The position numbers and the translations under genes were made by a program. This document shows, one piece after another, positions 33,124-41,118 of a stretch of DNA of 64,000 nucleotides; positions within the stretch are counted from its first letter, which is position 1; each line of letters starts with the position of its first letter. Source of the DNA: JBBQLG01 sp964251665 (GTDB lineage: Bacteria; Bacteroidota; Bacteroidia; Cytophagales; Spirosomataceae); contig CAXUKO010000001.1 of the NCBI GenBank assembly GCA_964251665.1, positions 600,799 through 664,798 of the forward strand, given 5' to 3'. The notes below the pieces were generated by a model. The model worked only from the letters and a program-made list of their open reading frames with translations, searched no databases and had not been told where the DNA came from.

Positions 33124-34236
33124 TTATCCAAGTGTCCGTTCAAAATAAGTCGTGATAATAACCGGCTTGGGTAACTGCCCGATTTCGTCTGTCGAGTACC
33201 AGGATAGACCCTCGGGCAGTATAACCGACTGGTCTGCTGGCAGGTCAATCAGGTGAAATACCGCCTTCACCCGTTGATGCGAAAGTAACTGCTGACCGGT
33301 TACCGGAAGACTCATAAGTACGCCCGTTTCAACCAGTTTCTGCACCGGTTCAGACAACACCAAGTCGCGCAGCGTACTCTTTGGTTCATCCGATTCAAGC
33401 AAATAAAAGTCGTACAGGTTTTGCCAGATGTCTTTATCAGTACGTTCGCGCATGGCAAACTGCTGGTTTCCATCAGTATCATTTCGGCAAAACACCAGAT
33501 AATTAAAGTACCGCTCCCGTACAGCTGCCTTCTTTGCTTTTACCGGTAGCTTATGCTGCCGACCCGTCTGAAAGGCGACACATTGCGCTTGTACCGGACA
33601 CAATAGACAATCGGGCGAGACGGGGGTACATTGTATCGCTCCAAACTCCATAATCGACTGGTTGTATGTAGCCGGGTCATGAGCATGAGCCATCAATGCA
33701 ATTGCCAGTTTAGCAAACGTCTTCTTTGCCGTTGTAGTTGTAATATCTTCTGTAATGCCAAACACACGGGCCAGTACCCGATAAACGTTTCCATCGACGA
33801 CCGGCACCCGCTCACCAAAAGCAAACGAGGCTACAGCCGCAGCCGTATAGGTACCTATGCCTTTGAGAGTCAGAAGTTTGTGATATGTTTCCGGAAACTG
33901 ACCGCCTAATTCCCCTGTGATTAATTTAGCCGTCTGATGCAGGTTTCTGGCTCTTGAATAATACCCCAGCCCCTGCCAGTGGCGAAGTAATTCGCGCTCA
34001 TCTGCGTTAGCCATATCCGTAACGGTTGGATAAGCCTCAACAAAGCGCTCGTAGTATGGTCGGCCCTGTGCCACGCGGGTTTGCTGGAGAATTACCTCAG
34101 AAAGCCAGATACGGTAGGGGTCACGTGTATGCCGCCACGGCAGATCGCGTTTATGGTGTTCATACCACCGTTCCAGTGTGGTGGCGAATGCGGTAACATC
34201 GACGTTAGAATCTGATTGCCAGTCCAAAATAAACAA
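33124..34236 (-). CDS. mutY: A/G-specific adenine glycosylase
   Basis: A 370-residue base-excision enzyme that removes adenine opposite 8-oxoguanine. Motifs: LPWRHTRDPYRIWLSEVILQ at the start with the catalytic glutamate, helix-hairpin-helix LLTLKGIGTYTAAAVASFAF, VPVVDGNVYRVLAR with the catalytic aspartate, and a 4Fe-4S site C-X6-C-X2-C-X5-C (CTPVSPDCLLCPVQAQC). The C-terminal NUDIX-like domain (about residues 240-370) recognises 8-oxoguanine. First gene of the mutY-ssb-gldE unit; it diverges from the HU gene. Confidence 0.96.
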   Translation of the reverse strand: MFILDWQSDSNVDVTAFATTLERWYEHHKRDLPWRHTRDPYRIWLSEVILQQTRVAQGRPYYERFVEAYPTVTDMANADERELLRHWQGLGYYSRARNLHQTAKLITGELGGQFPETYHKLLTLKGIGTYTAAAVASFAFGERVPVVDGNVYRVLARVFGITEDITTTTAKKTFAKLAIALMAHAHDPATYNQSIMEFGAIQCTPVSPDCLLCPVQAQCVAFQTGRQHKLPVKAKKAAVRERYFNYLVFCRNDTDGNQQFAMRERTDKDIWQNLYDFYLLESDEPKSTLRDLVLSEPVQKLVETGVLMSLPVTGQQLLSHQRVKAVFHLIDLPADQSVILPEGLSWYSTDEIGQLPKPVIITTYFERTLG

Positions 34237-34277
34237 TAAAAGTGCAGTGCTACGACTAAAATGAGGGAACGGGGTTT

Positions 34278-34306
34278 TTGTAATCGATTGAAAACCCGTA
34301 CCTTTG
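34278..34306 (+). promoter_or_regulatory. Bacteroidota-type promoter of the HU gene
   Basis: TTG at 34278-34280, an 18-base spacer and TACCTTTG at 34299-34306 match the -33/-7 promoter of this phylum. The GTG start lies 62 bases downstream. Confidence 0.65.
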
Positions 34307-34368
34307 TACTCCCATTTTTGGAACTTGAAATTTCAACAAGTCAGTAAACGTTAAAGTTTAGTAAAGTC

Positions 34369-34668
34369 GTGACGAAAGCAGACGTAATCGCAGAAATTGC
34401 CGAGAAGACCGGAATTGACAAGGCCGATGTAACACAGACACTGGAGAGTTTCTTCACCGTCGTGAAACAGTCGCTGGCCGAAGGGGAGAACATCTACGTG
34501 AGGGGGTTCGGCAGTTTCATCAATAAAAAGAGAGCCAAAAAGGTAGCCCGTAATATCTCGAAAAACACGGCTATGGTTATTGACGAACACTTCATCCCGA
34601 GTTTCAAACCCGCTAAAGTATTTGTAGAGCAGGTTAAATCCAGCGACATCAAAGAAACGGCCGAGTAA
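34369..34668 (+). CDS. HU/IHF-family DNA-binding protein
   Basis: A 99-residue nucleoid protein beginning, from a GTG start, TKADVIAEIAEKTGIDKADV, with the beta-arm region YVRGFGSFINKKRAKK and NISKNTAMVIDEHFIPSFKP. It bends DNA non-specifically as a dimer. The AMVIDEHFIPSFKPAK arm differs from canonical HU and resembles the form found next to rng in Bacteroidota. A TPR gene starts five bases after its stop, so the two form an operon. Confidence 0.94.
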   Translation: MTKADVIAEIAEKTGIDKADVTQTLESFFTVVKQSLAEGENIYVRGFGSFINKKRAKKVARNISKNTAMVIDEHFIPSFKPAKVFVEQVKSSDIKETAE

Positions 34669-34673
34669 TTCTG

Positions 34674-35531
34674 ATGAAAAAGCCCATTCTGCTCGTTCTC
34701 GTTTTGGCGTCAGTACTCACAGCAGGCCTGTATAGCCTGCCGCGTGTGGTGGTACAAAACGAGAACCGGCAACTGGGTGGTCGGACTTCCGACACTCAGA
34801 CAAAAGATTCACTCAACGTGATGGCTAACAATGGTGCAACTGAAAAAAGCACCGTTGAGCACAATGTTCCATTAACACCGGAGCAGTCGAAACGACTGGA
34901 AACCTTGCACCGGAAATTTACAGATGCCACGGCGACTGATAAATTAAAGGTTGCTGGCCAACTGGTTCAATTCTTTCAGACGGCGCAGAAATATGACAGC
35001 GCAGCGCATTATGCTGAAGTTATCGCTGTACTGGAGCCAACAGAAGTGAATTTGTTGAAAGCGGGGGATGCCTTTTACGAAGCGTATGGCTTTGCCGTTG
35101 ACGACGCAAAAGCGGCCCGTCTAGGTGAAAAAACGCGCGAAGTATACCAGAAAGCACTCGACCGGAATCCGGATCTGCTGGCGGCCAAAGCCAATATGGC
35201 AATGACCTATGTCAGCACACAGACGCCAATGGCGGGGATTATGATGTTGCGCGATGTATTAAAACAGGAACCGACTAACGAACTGGCCCTGTTTAACCTG
35301 GGTCTGCTATCGATGCGTTCTGGTCAGTACCAGCGGGCAATCGAGCGATTCCGGCAGATTCTGGTGAATAATCCGCAGAACCGAAAGGCCCTGTTTTACT
35401 TAGGCATCAGTCTGGCCGACGCCAATCAGAAGCCCGAAGCCCGCAAGGTGCTGGCGCAGGTGAAAGCGCAGGAAACAGATCCTCAGATTCTGGCTGCCGT
35501 TCGGGAATACGAACAACAATTAGGAAACTAA
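34674..35531 (+). CDS. Membrane-anchored TPR protein
   Basis: A 285-residue protein with an N-terminal uncleaved or signal-anchor helix (ILLVLVLASVLTAGLYSLP), a polar linker to about residue 65, then helical repeats. The clearest tetratricopeptide units are ELALFNLGLLSMRSGQYQRA and KALFYLGISLADANQKPEAR near residues 205-265. It probably serves as a protein-interaction scaffold on the periplasmic face of the inner membrane. It sits in the HU-TPR-small basic protein-rng cluster, which I recall as conserved in Cytophagales. Confidence 0.82.
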   Translation: MKKPILLVLVLASVLTAGLYSLPRVVVQNENRQLGGRTSDTQTKDSLNVMANNGATEKSTVEHNVPLTPEQSKRLETLHRKFTDATATDKLKVAGQLVQFFQTAQKYDSAAHYAEVIAVLEPTEVNLLKAGDAFYEAYGFAVDDAKAARLGEKTREVYQKALDRNPDLLAAKANMAMTYVSTQTPMAGIMMLRDVLKQEPTNELALFNLGLLSMRSGQYQRAIERFRQILVNNPQNRKALFYLGISLADANQKPEARKVLAQVKAQETDPQILAAVREYEQQLGN

Positions 35532-35590
35532 CGATTAGGGGCTGACCGGTTGGTTAGCCGACATTTTTTACTTATTAACTCCTTTTTATC

Positions 35591-35680
35591 ATGCCTTGCG
35601 GTAAAAAAAGAAAACGGCATAAGATTGCTACCCACAAACGGAAGAAACGGCTACGGAAGAACCGGCATAAGAAGAAATAG
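35591..35680 (+). CDS. 29-residue basic protein, AURKAIP1/COX24 (mS38/bS22-like)
   Basis: A tiny gene encoding MPCGKKRKRHKIATHKRKKR followed by LRKNRHKKK. More than half of the residues are Lys, Arg or His. This is the small protein seen throughout Bacteroidota and annotated as AURKAIP1/COX24-domain; its KKRxKHKxxxRRKKxR pattern resembles mitochondrial ribosomal protein mS38 and actinobacterial bS22, so it is probably a small-subunit ribosomal protein. A terminator follows, and rng lies downstream, a typical neighbour. Confidence 0.88.
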   Translation: MPCGKKRKRHKIATHKRKKRLRKNRHKKK

Positions 35681-35761
35681 GAAGAGTAGCTGGTAACTGC
35701 CGTTCGTCGTTTATTTCGATAAAAGCGAACGGTAGCGAGCAGCTATTACATACTTTTTTCT

Positions 35762-35795
35762 GAAGCCCCGTGGTTACCGCGTGGCTTCTTTTTTT
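35762..35795 (+). terminator. Rho-independent terminator after the small basic protein
   Basis: GAAGCC and GGCTTC pair around a 15-base loop that can add further pairs (ccg/cg), followed by a run of seven or more T. Confidence 0.75.
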
Positions 35796-35876
35796 CAACG
35801 GCCTGCCACCTTTTAAGTGGCTGGCTTTGTTGTATTTATGGATTTACGCCATTCTTCTTAACCGCGCCTTCATCTT

Positions 35877-37439
35877 GTGAGCAATGAATTAGTGATTAGT
35901 TCGACTCCCAAAGGTGACCGGATTGCTCTTTTGCAGGACAAAAGACTTCTGGAGTACCATCTGGAAGAGTCAGATAGCAGCTTCACCGTCGGGGATATTT
36001 ACCTCGGAACCGTGAAAAAGCTGGTTACCGGCCTTAATGCGGCCTTTGTCGATATTGGGTACGAAAAAGATGCATTCCTGCACTACCTCGATTTAGGGCA
36101 GCACATCAATACCCTCAATAAATTCACGAAAGACGTTATCGCCAAGCGCGTTACCTCGGGAAAGCTGAATACAATCAAGCCCGAACCGGAGATTGACAAA
36201 CTGGGGAAAATCGATAAGATCCTGACCAAGAATCAGCCGATTCTGGTGCAGGTCGTGAAGGAGCCTATATCGACAAAAGGGCCGCGCCTTTCCTGCGACA
36301 TTTCGATTGCAGGTCGTTATTTAGTATTGGTACCGTTCTCGAACTCGGTTAACATTTCCAAAAAAATTACCGATAAAGCAGAGCGTACCCGGCTCTTACG
36401 GCTTATGTCGTCTATAAAGCCTCAGAATTTTGGGGTGATTGTGCGAACCGTTGCGCAGGGGAAATCGGTAGAGGACCTCGACCGTGATCTGACCAACTCA
36501 ATTGAGAAGTGGGAGCAGGGTATCAAGAAACTACAGGATGCCAAACCCCGTGATCGGGTTATCGGTGAAATGAACCGGGCGTCGTCAATCATGCGTGATA
36601 TGCTGAATGAATCATTCGATAGCATCACGGTAGACACCAAAGAAGCCTACGACGACGTTCGGGATTACATTCACACCATTGCGCCGGAAAAAGAGAAAAT
36701 CGTTAAACTCTACAACGGCAAAGGGAAAGTATTCGAGGGGCTTGGCCTCGAGAAACAGATTAAGTCGCTGTTTGGTCGTTCGGTTAGTCTGCCGCATGGT
36801 GGTTATCTGATAATCGAGCATACCGAAGCCCTGCACGTGATTGACGTGAACAGCGGTAACAAGTCCAATTCCGAAGAAGATCAGGAAGCGACCGCGCTCA
36901 GCGTAAACCGCGAGGCCGCCAAGGAAATCGCCCGACAGTTGCGGCTGCGCGATATGGGTGGTATTATCGTGGTCGACTTCATTGATATGCGGAAGCCCGA
37001 TAATAAGAAACTCATCTTCGACATTATGCGGGAGGAGATGAAAGGTGACCGGTCTAAGTTTACGATTCTGCCCCTGACAAAATTTGGGTTGATGCAGATT
37101 ACGCGGCAACGTGTCCGACCCGAAATCAATATTGTTACCCGCGAAACCTGCCCAACCTGTGGGGGAACCGGAACTATTCAGGCCAGTGTACTAGTGACTG
37201 ATGTACTCGAAAACAACCTTGACTACATTCTGACCCGGCAAAATGAACGGGGCGTTCAGATTCTTGTCCATCCGTTTCTGCACGCTTACTACACAAAAGG
37301 TATCCTGTCGAAGCAACGGCGCTGGTATCTGAAATATAAAACCTGGGTGACGGTTACAGCCGATAGCTCACTGGGTATTACCGATTTTAAATTCCACAAC
37401 AAAGCTGGCGAAGAGATTGAAATATCGCCAACTGTCTGA
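35877..37439 (+). CDS. rng: Ribonuclease G/E family protein
   Basis: A 520-residue endoribonuclease with a GTG start. It opens with an S1 domain (VGDIYLGTVKKLV, NAAFVDIGYEKDAFLHYLDL), followed by the RNase H-like and DNase I-like catalytic regions. The metal-binding aspartates lie in HVIDVNSGNKS and GIIVVDFIDMR. A zinc-link CPTCGGTG follows ITRQRVRPE. Size matches RNase G, without the RNase E scaffold tail. It processes rRNA and messengers. It follows the HU-TPR-small basic protein cluster but is probably transcribed separately after the terminator at 35762. Confidence 0.95.
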   Translation: MSNELVISSTPKGDRIALLQDKRLLEYHLEESDSSFTVGDIYLGTVKKLVTGLNAAFVDIGYEKDAFLHYLDLGQHINTLNKFTKDVIAKRVTSGKLNTIKPEPEIDKLGKIDKILTKNQPILVQVVKEPISTKGPRLSCDISIAGRYLVLVPFSNSVNISKKITDKAERTRLLRLMSSIKPQNFGVIVRTVAQGKSVEDLDRDLTNSIEKWEQGIKKLQDAKPRDRVIGEMNRASSIMRDMLNESFDSITVDTKEAYDDVRDYIHTIAPEKEKIVKLYNGKGKVFEGLGLEKQIKSLFGRSVSLPHGGYLIIEHTEALHVIDVNSGNKSNSEEDQEATALSVNREAAKEIARQLRLRDMGGIIVVDFIDMRKPDNKKLIFDIMREEMKGDRSKFTILPLTKFGLMQITRQRVRPEINIVTRETCPTCGGTGTIQASVLVTDVLENNLDYILTRQNERGVQILVHPFLHAYYTKGILSKQRRWYLKYKTWVTVTADSSLGITDFKFHNKAGEEIEISPTV

Positions 37440-37454
37440 CCGGAAGACCAATAG

Positions 37455-37491
37455 AAACGGCCCTGACTCAGCAAGTGAGTCAGGGCCGTTT
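37455..37491. terminator. Perfect 16-base terminator hairpin after rng
   Basis: aaacggccctgactca at 37455-37470 and its complement at 37476-37491, loop gcaag, with TTTT at the end. It is convergent with the acyltransferase-like gene. Confidence 0.8.
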
Positions 37492-37546
37492 TGCATTAGT
37501 AGCATTAACTCCTTACCAAAACCCCGGAGACTGGTAGTTAATGCGT

Positions 37547-38689
37547 TTAACACAGAATTTCTTTTTCTACTAACTCGCCGAACAGTTCAGCACCAACCGT
37601 ATCCTCGACTGATTCAACCTCGTTTAGATTGAGCAGCAGATCGCGGAGGTCGGGCGAAATCTCGTACGTTTCGTAGTATTGGCGGTCGAAGAGCACGGGT
37701 GCATCTTCGAGATCACAGAGCGAATAACGCTCCTCGTTGAAAACCGGGCGCGCTACTACCCGAATGCGCTGGCTGTCTTTGCCACGCCGAAGCCGCTGAA
37801 TCGCTTTGGGGGGAATCTCAGGTTTCAGGAAGCTGTGGATAAAATTCCAGCCCTCCCACTGACCGGGGTAGCGATTGAGATAGGGCAGAAAGCCGTCGTA
37901 GAGCCGTTGCATGGTTTCACCACAAAACGTTTCGCGGTCAACTTGCCGGTCCGGTACGATTGGGTCCAGACACTCGATCACATTCGTCAGATTCGGTTGC
38001 CGATAGCTGACGACCGGCACAATTGTTGCACCGCTCAGATGCGATAGGTAGCCGACACCCTTACGGGTCAGCACTTGCCGACTACCTAATTGAACGGGTA
38101 AGAAAGCGGCTTCTTCACCCGGTTTGGGAGCTGTTTCGGGACTTCCATCCACGTAAACAACTAATGAGCGTCCGGCTTTTAACTCCCGTAGCATAGTCAT
38201 GACCGCTGAAGGATTGCCGGCTTCCAGGACACGAAATGTATTGGTAAGTCCGTACCGTTCGCGCAGCCCCCTGATATGTTCGGTCACGTCGTCGCCCTGA
38301 TGCTTGTTAAACTCAGAGCCAACCAGGAGTACACAGTCGACTCCGCGCCGGAAGAGCAGACTGGTTAGCAGACGGTAAGACCCCAGGTGATAGGTGCAAT
38401 AAATGCGGGGTGTACCGGGGCGCAGGATTGAATCGGCGCAGCCTCGAAACTTAATCAGATCACCAGCTTCGAGAAACAGCTGGTCAAATCCGGTTAGTAC
38501 CCGTTGAAGCAATGCTTCGCGAAACAGCGACTCATGTTGCGAACGGGGAATAGCTGGTAACAGGTTTTGAACATTGGCCGAGAAGGTCGTAAATTGGGCT
38601 AAGTAGCCGCGTTCCTTATGCAGGTCAACGGTCTCAAACGTTTTCTTACATTGGGCTACTTCCCGCTGATATTGACGTAATGTTGCCAT
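37547..38689 (-). CDS. LpxL/HtrB-like acyltransferase fold with a PqqD-like C-terminal tail
   Basis: A 380-residue protein. Residues about 95-235 follow the lipid A acyltransferase pattern: IYCTYHLGSYRLLTSLLF, then LVVYVDGSPETAPKPGEEAA, and LTRKGVGYLSHLSGATIVPVV. The catalytic HX4(D/E) motif reads HLGSYR, with arginine at position 106 in place of the acid. Residues about 318-380 (RVVARPVFNEERYSLCDL, LFDRQYYETYEISPDLRDLL, then a helix ending ELVEKEILC) have the strand-helix order of PqqD-type RiPP recognition domains; this part is my inference. The preceding gene, 95 bases upstream, encodes a 55-residue peptide, so the pair may be a peptide-modifying unit. Confidence 0.6.
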   Translation of the reverse strand: MATLRQYQREVAQCKKTFETVDLHKERGYLAQFTTFSANVQNLLPAIPRSQHESLFREALLQRVLTGFDQLFLEAGDLIKFRGCADSILRPGTPRIYCTYHLGSYRLLTSLLFRRGVDCVLLVGSEFNKHQGDDVTEHIRGLRERYGLTNTFRVLEAGNPSAVMTMLRELKAGRSLVVYVDGSPETAPKPGEEAAFLPVQLGSRQVLTRKGVGYLSHLSGATIVPVVSYRQPNLTNVIECLDPIVPDRQVDRETFCGETMQRLYDGFLPYLNRYPGQWEGWNFIHSFLKPEIPPKAIQRLRRGKDSQRIRVVARPVFNEERYSLCDLEDAPVLFDRQYYETYEISPDLRDLLLNLNEVESVEDTVGAELFGELVEKEILC

Positions 38690-38784
38690 ATTTTAATCTC
38701 GGCCTGGAAAGTGAATTACCCAAGAATGAACGACTTTTGCGAGCGGGGAGCAGCTATGATAATATTGAGTCTTATCAAGTGCCT

Positions 38785-38952
38785 TTAGCAAGCTAATGAC
38801 TCGCGTCGGATGGCTGTAAATGAAAGTCCGTAACAGCATTGTGACTTGTCAATAACTTTAAGAATGTTGTTGACTTCATATTTGGCGGCTGTGAATGAAA
38901 GAGCGTTAACAACGGCTACCTGTGCTGGTTTGATACTGAAGTTCTTTTTCAT
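38785..38952 (-). CDS. Putative precursor peptide with two LSFTA repeats
   Basis: A 55-residue peptide starting MKKNFSIKPAQVAVVNALSF. A segment VNALSFTAAKYE near residue 15 is echoed by CYGLSFTAIRRE near residue 40, and the DNA around both is also similar (ggctgtraatgaaag on the plus strand). It holds an adjacent Cys pair (SQCCY) and ends LAC. There is no signal peptide. A promoter with TTG-21-TACCTTTG lies 80 bases upstream on the minus strand. Size, basic start and the enzyme next door suggest a ribosomally made, modified peptide; no known precursor family is recognised. Confidence 0.55.
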   Translation of the reverse strand: MKKNFSIKPAQVAVVNALSFTAAKYEVNNILKVIDKSQCCYGLSFTAIRRESLAC

Positions 38953-39031
38953 GGCTTCTACAAGAGTTTGATATACAGTTAGTATGAGATTTTGATGTTG
39001 CCCGGGCAATTGTTGCGCCGTTTGAACAATA

Positions 39032-39063
39032 CAAAGGTACGGTCACAAACAGGGGCCACTCAA
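39032..39063 (-). promoter_or_regulatory. Promoter for the peptide and acyltransferase-like genes
   Basis: On the minus strand, TTG (39061-39063), a 21-base spacer and TACCTTTG (39032-39039) match the phylum consensus. Transcription would start near 39025, leaving a leader of about 70 bases before the peptide ATG at 38952. Confidence 0.6.
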
Positions 39064-39153
39064 CAGCCAAAAAGTCTCAAAAACTGTTATGTAGTAGTCA
39101 ATTATTACCAGTATCTTAGAGTTGAGAAAAGAAACGCCTGGTTTTCGAGTAGT

Positions 39154-40161
39154 ATGACAGAAAAGATGCAGTTACAGCGATCTTTCTTGAGGAATCCAAT
39201 CAACAGTATTGGTATCTTATTGGCTATTGCCCTGCTGTTCGAGGGTTTTGGCTGGGCGGCTATATACAGTAACAAGATAAAAGTAGTTAATGAACTTGGG
39301 GGGGGCGTGGCGTATGTAAGCTACTTTGCCAGAGTTATAGTGTTCCCTGAAATATGTACGTTATATATCCTAATTAAGCTAATTGATTGGTACCACAAGG
39401 TTCGCCATATTGATTCTGTTAATTTGAACTGGAACTCTCTACCCCGTTACGAAGCACGAATCTTGCCCATCCTGCTTATTGCTTTTTTTGTTTTTAATCC
39501 ATTTACGCAAAGTGTTCGATACATTTTAGAAGCATTTCCTGATTATTCGCTGGACAAGTACTGGTCTAAATATATTTTAGGTACTTATACAATACGTGTT
39601 TACATAAGGTATCTGGTACCTGTATTACTCATTGGCTATGCAGCTGTAAATGGTTCTCTCATTATAGATTACATGGCTTATCGGGAAGCTGTTGAGAAAG
39701 AAGCCGAGGCTGAACTACAATTAAAATTAGCGCAGGCCACTACGCCCAAAATGCCGGTTAAGTCCGACTTCCTGACTACCGTGAAGGGCCGTAATGCACA
39801 GGGAGAAATGATTTTCCCGGTGGATGAATGCTGTTACTTTATGGTAGAAGACCGTTACTATTACGTCATTCATCCTAAAGGGCGTTATATGGTCAGTAAG
39901 ACGATCAATGAACTGGAGGCTGAACTCGATCCTGCGCAATTCTTTCGGGCAAACAGGGGGGCCATACTCAATCGGCGTACTGTACAGAGTTATGCGTACT
40001 GGGAGCGGGGTAAGTACATCGTTCGGCTGAACTCAACCTGTGAGCAGGCCGAAATCGTTCTGCCCCGTGCCCGTTTACAGGAGTTCCGCGACTGGTTAGG
40101 GGGCGAAGTCATTGCCAGTGATCAGTTGTCGACGGGTACCCTGCTTACAGGTAGTTTTTGA
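39154..40161 (+). CDS. Membrane-bound LytTR-family transcription regulator
   Basis: A 335-residue protein with four hydrophobic segments in residues 10-175 (first about NSIGILLAIALLFEGFGWAA) and a C-terminal LytTR DNA-binding domain (about 235-325). That domain includes CYFMVEDRYYYVIHPKGRY, MVSKTINELEAELDPAQFFR and ANRGAILNRRTV. It lacks receiver and kinase domains, so it may sense a membrane or small-molecule signal directly. The start at 39154 is preferred; the open frame extends upstream over the divergent promoter. It diverges from the peptide gene and could regulate it. Its 3' end overlaps the response-regulator gene by 17 bases, tail to tail. Confidence 0.85.
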   Translation: MTEKMQLQRSFLRNPINSIGILLAIALLFEGFGWAAIYSNKIKVVNELGGGVAYVSYFARVIVFPEICTLYILIKLIDWYHKVRHIDSVNLNWNSLPRYEARILPILLIAFFVFNPFTQSVRYILEAFPDYSLDKYWSKYILGTYTIRVYIRYLVPVLLIGYAAVNGSLIIDYMAYREAVEKEAEAELQLKLAQATTPKMPVKSDFLTTVKGRNAQGEMIFPVDECCYFMVEDRYYYVIHPKGRYMVSKTINELEAELDPAQFFRANRGAILNRRTVQSYAYWERGKYIVRLNSTCEQAEIVLPRARLQEFRDWLGGEVIASDQLSTGTLLTGSF

Positions 40162-40840
40162 GCGTAATACCCAGTTTCGGTAATTGCCGCACGCCTGTCA
40201 ACTCCATCTTACGGGCGATATTCGCTTTATGGTTCACCAGCGTCCGGTAGCTGATATGAAGCCTGTCAGCCATCTCATCACTCGGACAGCCTGTTGCCAC
40301 TAATTTCAGGATTTCGCGTTCCCGTTTCGAGAGCCGATTGATCTGCTGCCGGGTATGGTCATCGATGACATCAACTCCGTAGTTCTTCATTAAAGACAAA
40401 AAACCGGTGCTGTAATAACACCCTCCGCTACTGACCGTGTGGAAGCACCGATACAATTCATCAAGTCCGTCGCTGGCATACAGGAAACCCAGAAATCCCG
40501 TTTGCATAGCCTGACCAAGCATGGGTAAATCGGGTCGGTTGGTATACAGAATAAAGCGCGTCTTCAGTCCTTCAGTCCGGCTTTGGCGAACGACTTCAAA
40601 GGTTTGCTGTCCCGACAATTCGGCATCCAGAATAACACACTGCGGCTGTTTGGTACGTATCTGCTGTAGGGTATCCGTAAGGTTGGCCGCCCGCCCAACT
40701 ACATTATAGCCCTGCTCTTTGAGGAGTTGGCTGAGCACTTCGCCGGTAAAGACTTCGGCCTGTGCTACAAAAATGGAGAACTCCCGGCGACGGATTGTAA
40801 AGATTCTGGCGGCCTCGTCCGGCCCTACTGTTTGGCTCAT
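40145..40840 (-). CDS. NarL-family response regulator with a degenerate receiver
   Basis: A 231-residue protein. The C-terminal LuxR-type helix-turn-helix is intact (LSKREREILKLVATGCPSDE, then ADRLHISYRTLVNHKANIARKM). The receiver keeps the phosphate-site aspartate (VILDAELSG, Asp72), but the acidic pair that binds magnesium is replaced by Ala-Gln (IFVAQAEVF), and the lysine near the end of the domain is missing (GFLGFLYASDG). Phosphorylation-independent control is therefore likely. No kinase is adjacent. The gene converges with the LytTR gene and diverges from a small gene across a large hairpin. Confidence 0.85.
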   Translation of the reverse strand: MSQTVGPDEAARIFTIRRREFSIFVAQAEVFTGEVLSQLLKEQGYNVVGRAANLTDTLQQIRTKQPQCVILDAELSGQQTFEVVRQSRTEGLKTRFILYTNRPDLPMLGQAMQTGFLGFLYASDGLDELYRCFHTVSSGGCYYSTGFLSLMKNYGVDVIDDHTRQQINRLSKREREILKLVATGCPSDEMADRLHISYRTLVNHKANIARKMELTGVRQLPKLGITLKNYL

Positions 40841-40931
40841 GATTGTAATCTGACAGGGGAAAAACGAATGGTTGAAGCTACATCAGTCGGCGGGGCGTTG
40901 TCAACTTAGGCTGTCTGAAATCAACATTTAA

Positions 40932-41002
40932 CCGGGTGAAATGACTAAAAAACAGGAATCCTCTTAGGCAACAGGGTGTGATTTTTTAGTCATTTCACCC
41001 GG
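40932..41002. repeat. Perfect 21-base inverted repeat in a divergent promoter region
   Basis: Arms ccgggtgaaatgactaaaaaa (40932-40952) and its exact complement (40982-41002) flank a 29-base loop. Both adjoining genes point away from it (response regulator on minus, hypothetical gene on plus), so it is not a terminator of either. It may be a paired operator, a leader structure or a mobile repeat remnant. Confidence 0.7.
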
Positions 41003-41118
41003 GAAAATATAGATTTCACGCATAGGCGATTGACAATGGGTTTTTTTTGGGGCTACCTTTCATCAACGAAGCCGATCAGACTGGCCGAGTTTAGTATTTG
41101 CTCTTAGTTCAGATAGCC

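Noticed and set aside
38953..39009. Upstream TTG start of the repeat peptide
   Set aside because: It would add 19 residues in front of the basic MKKNF start; the ATG at 38952 is the more natural start, although the longer form lies within the predicted transcript and cannot be fully excluded.
38992..39153. Upstream extension of the LytTR gene to 38992
   Set aside because: The extension crosses the divergent promoter of the peptide gene, and its polar residues do not resemble the start of a membrane protein.
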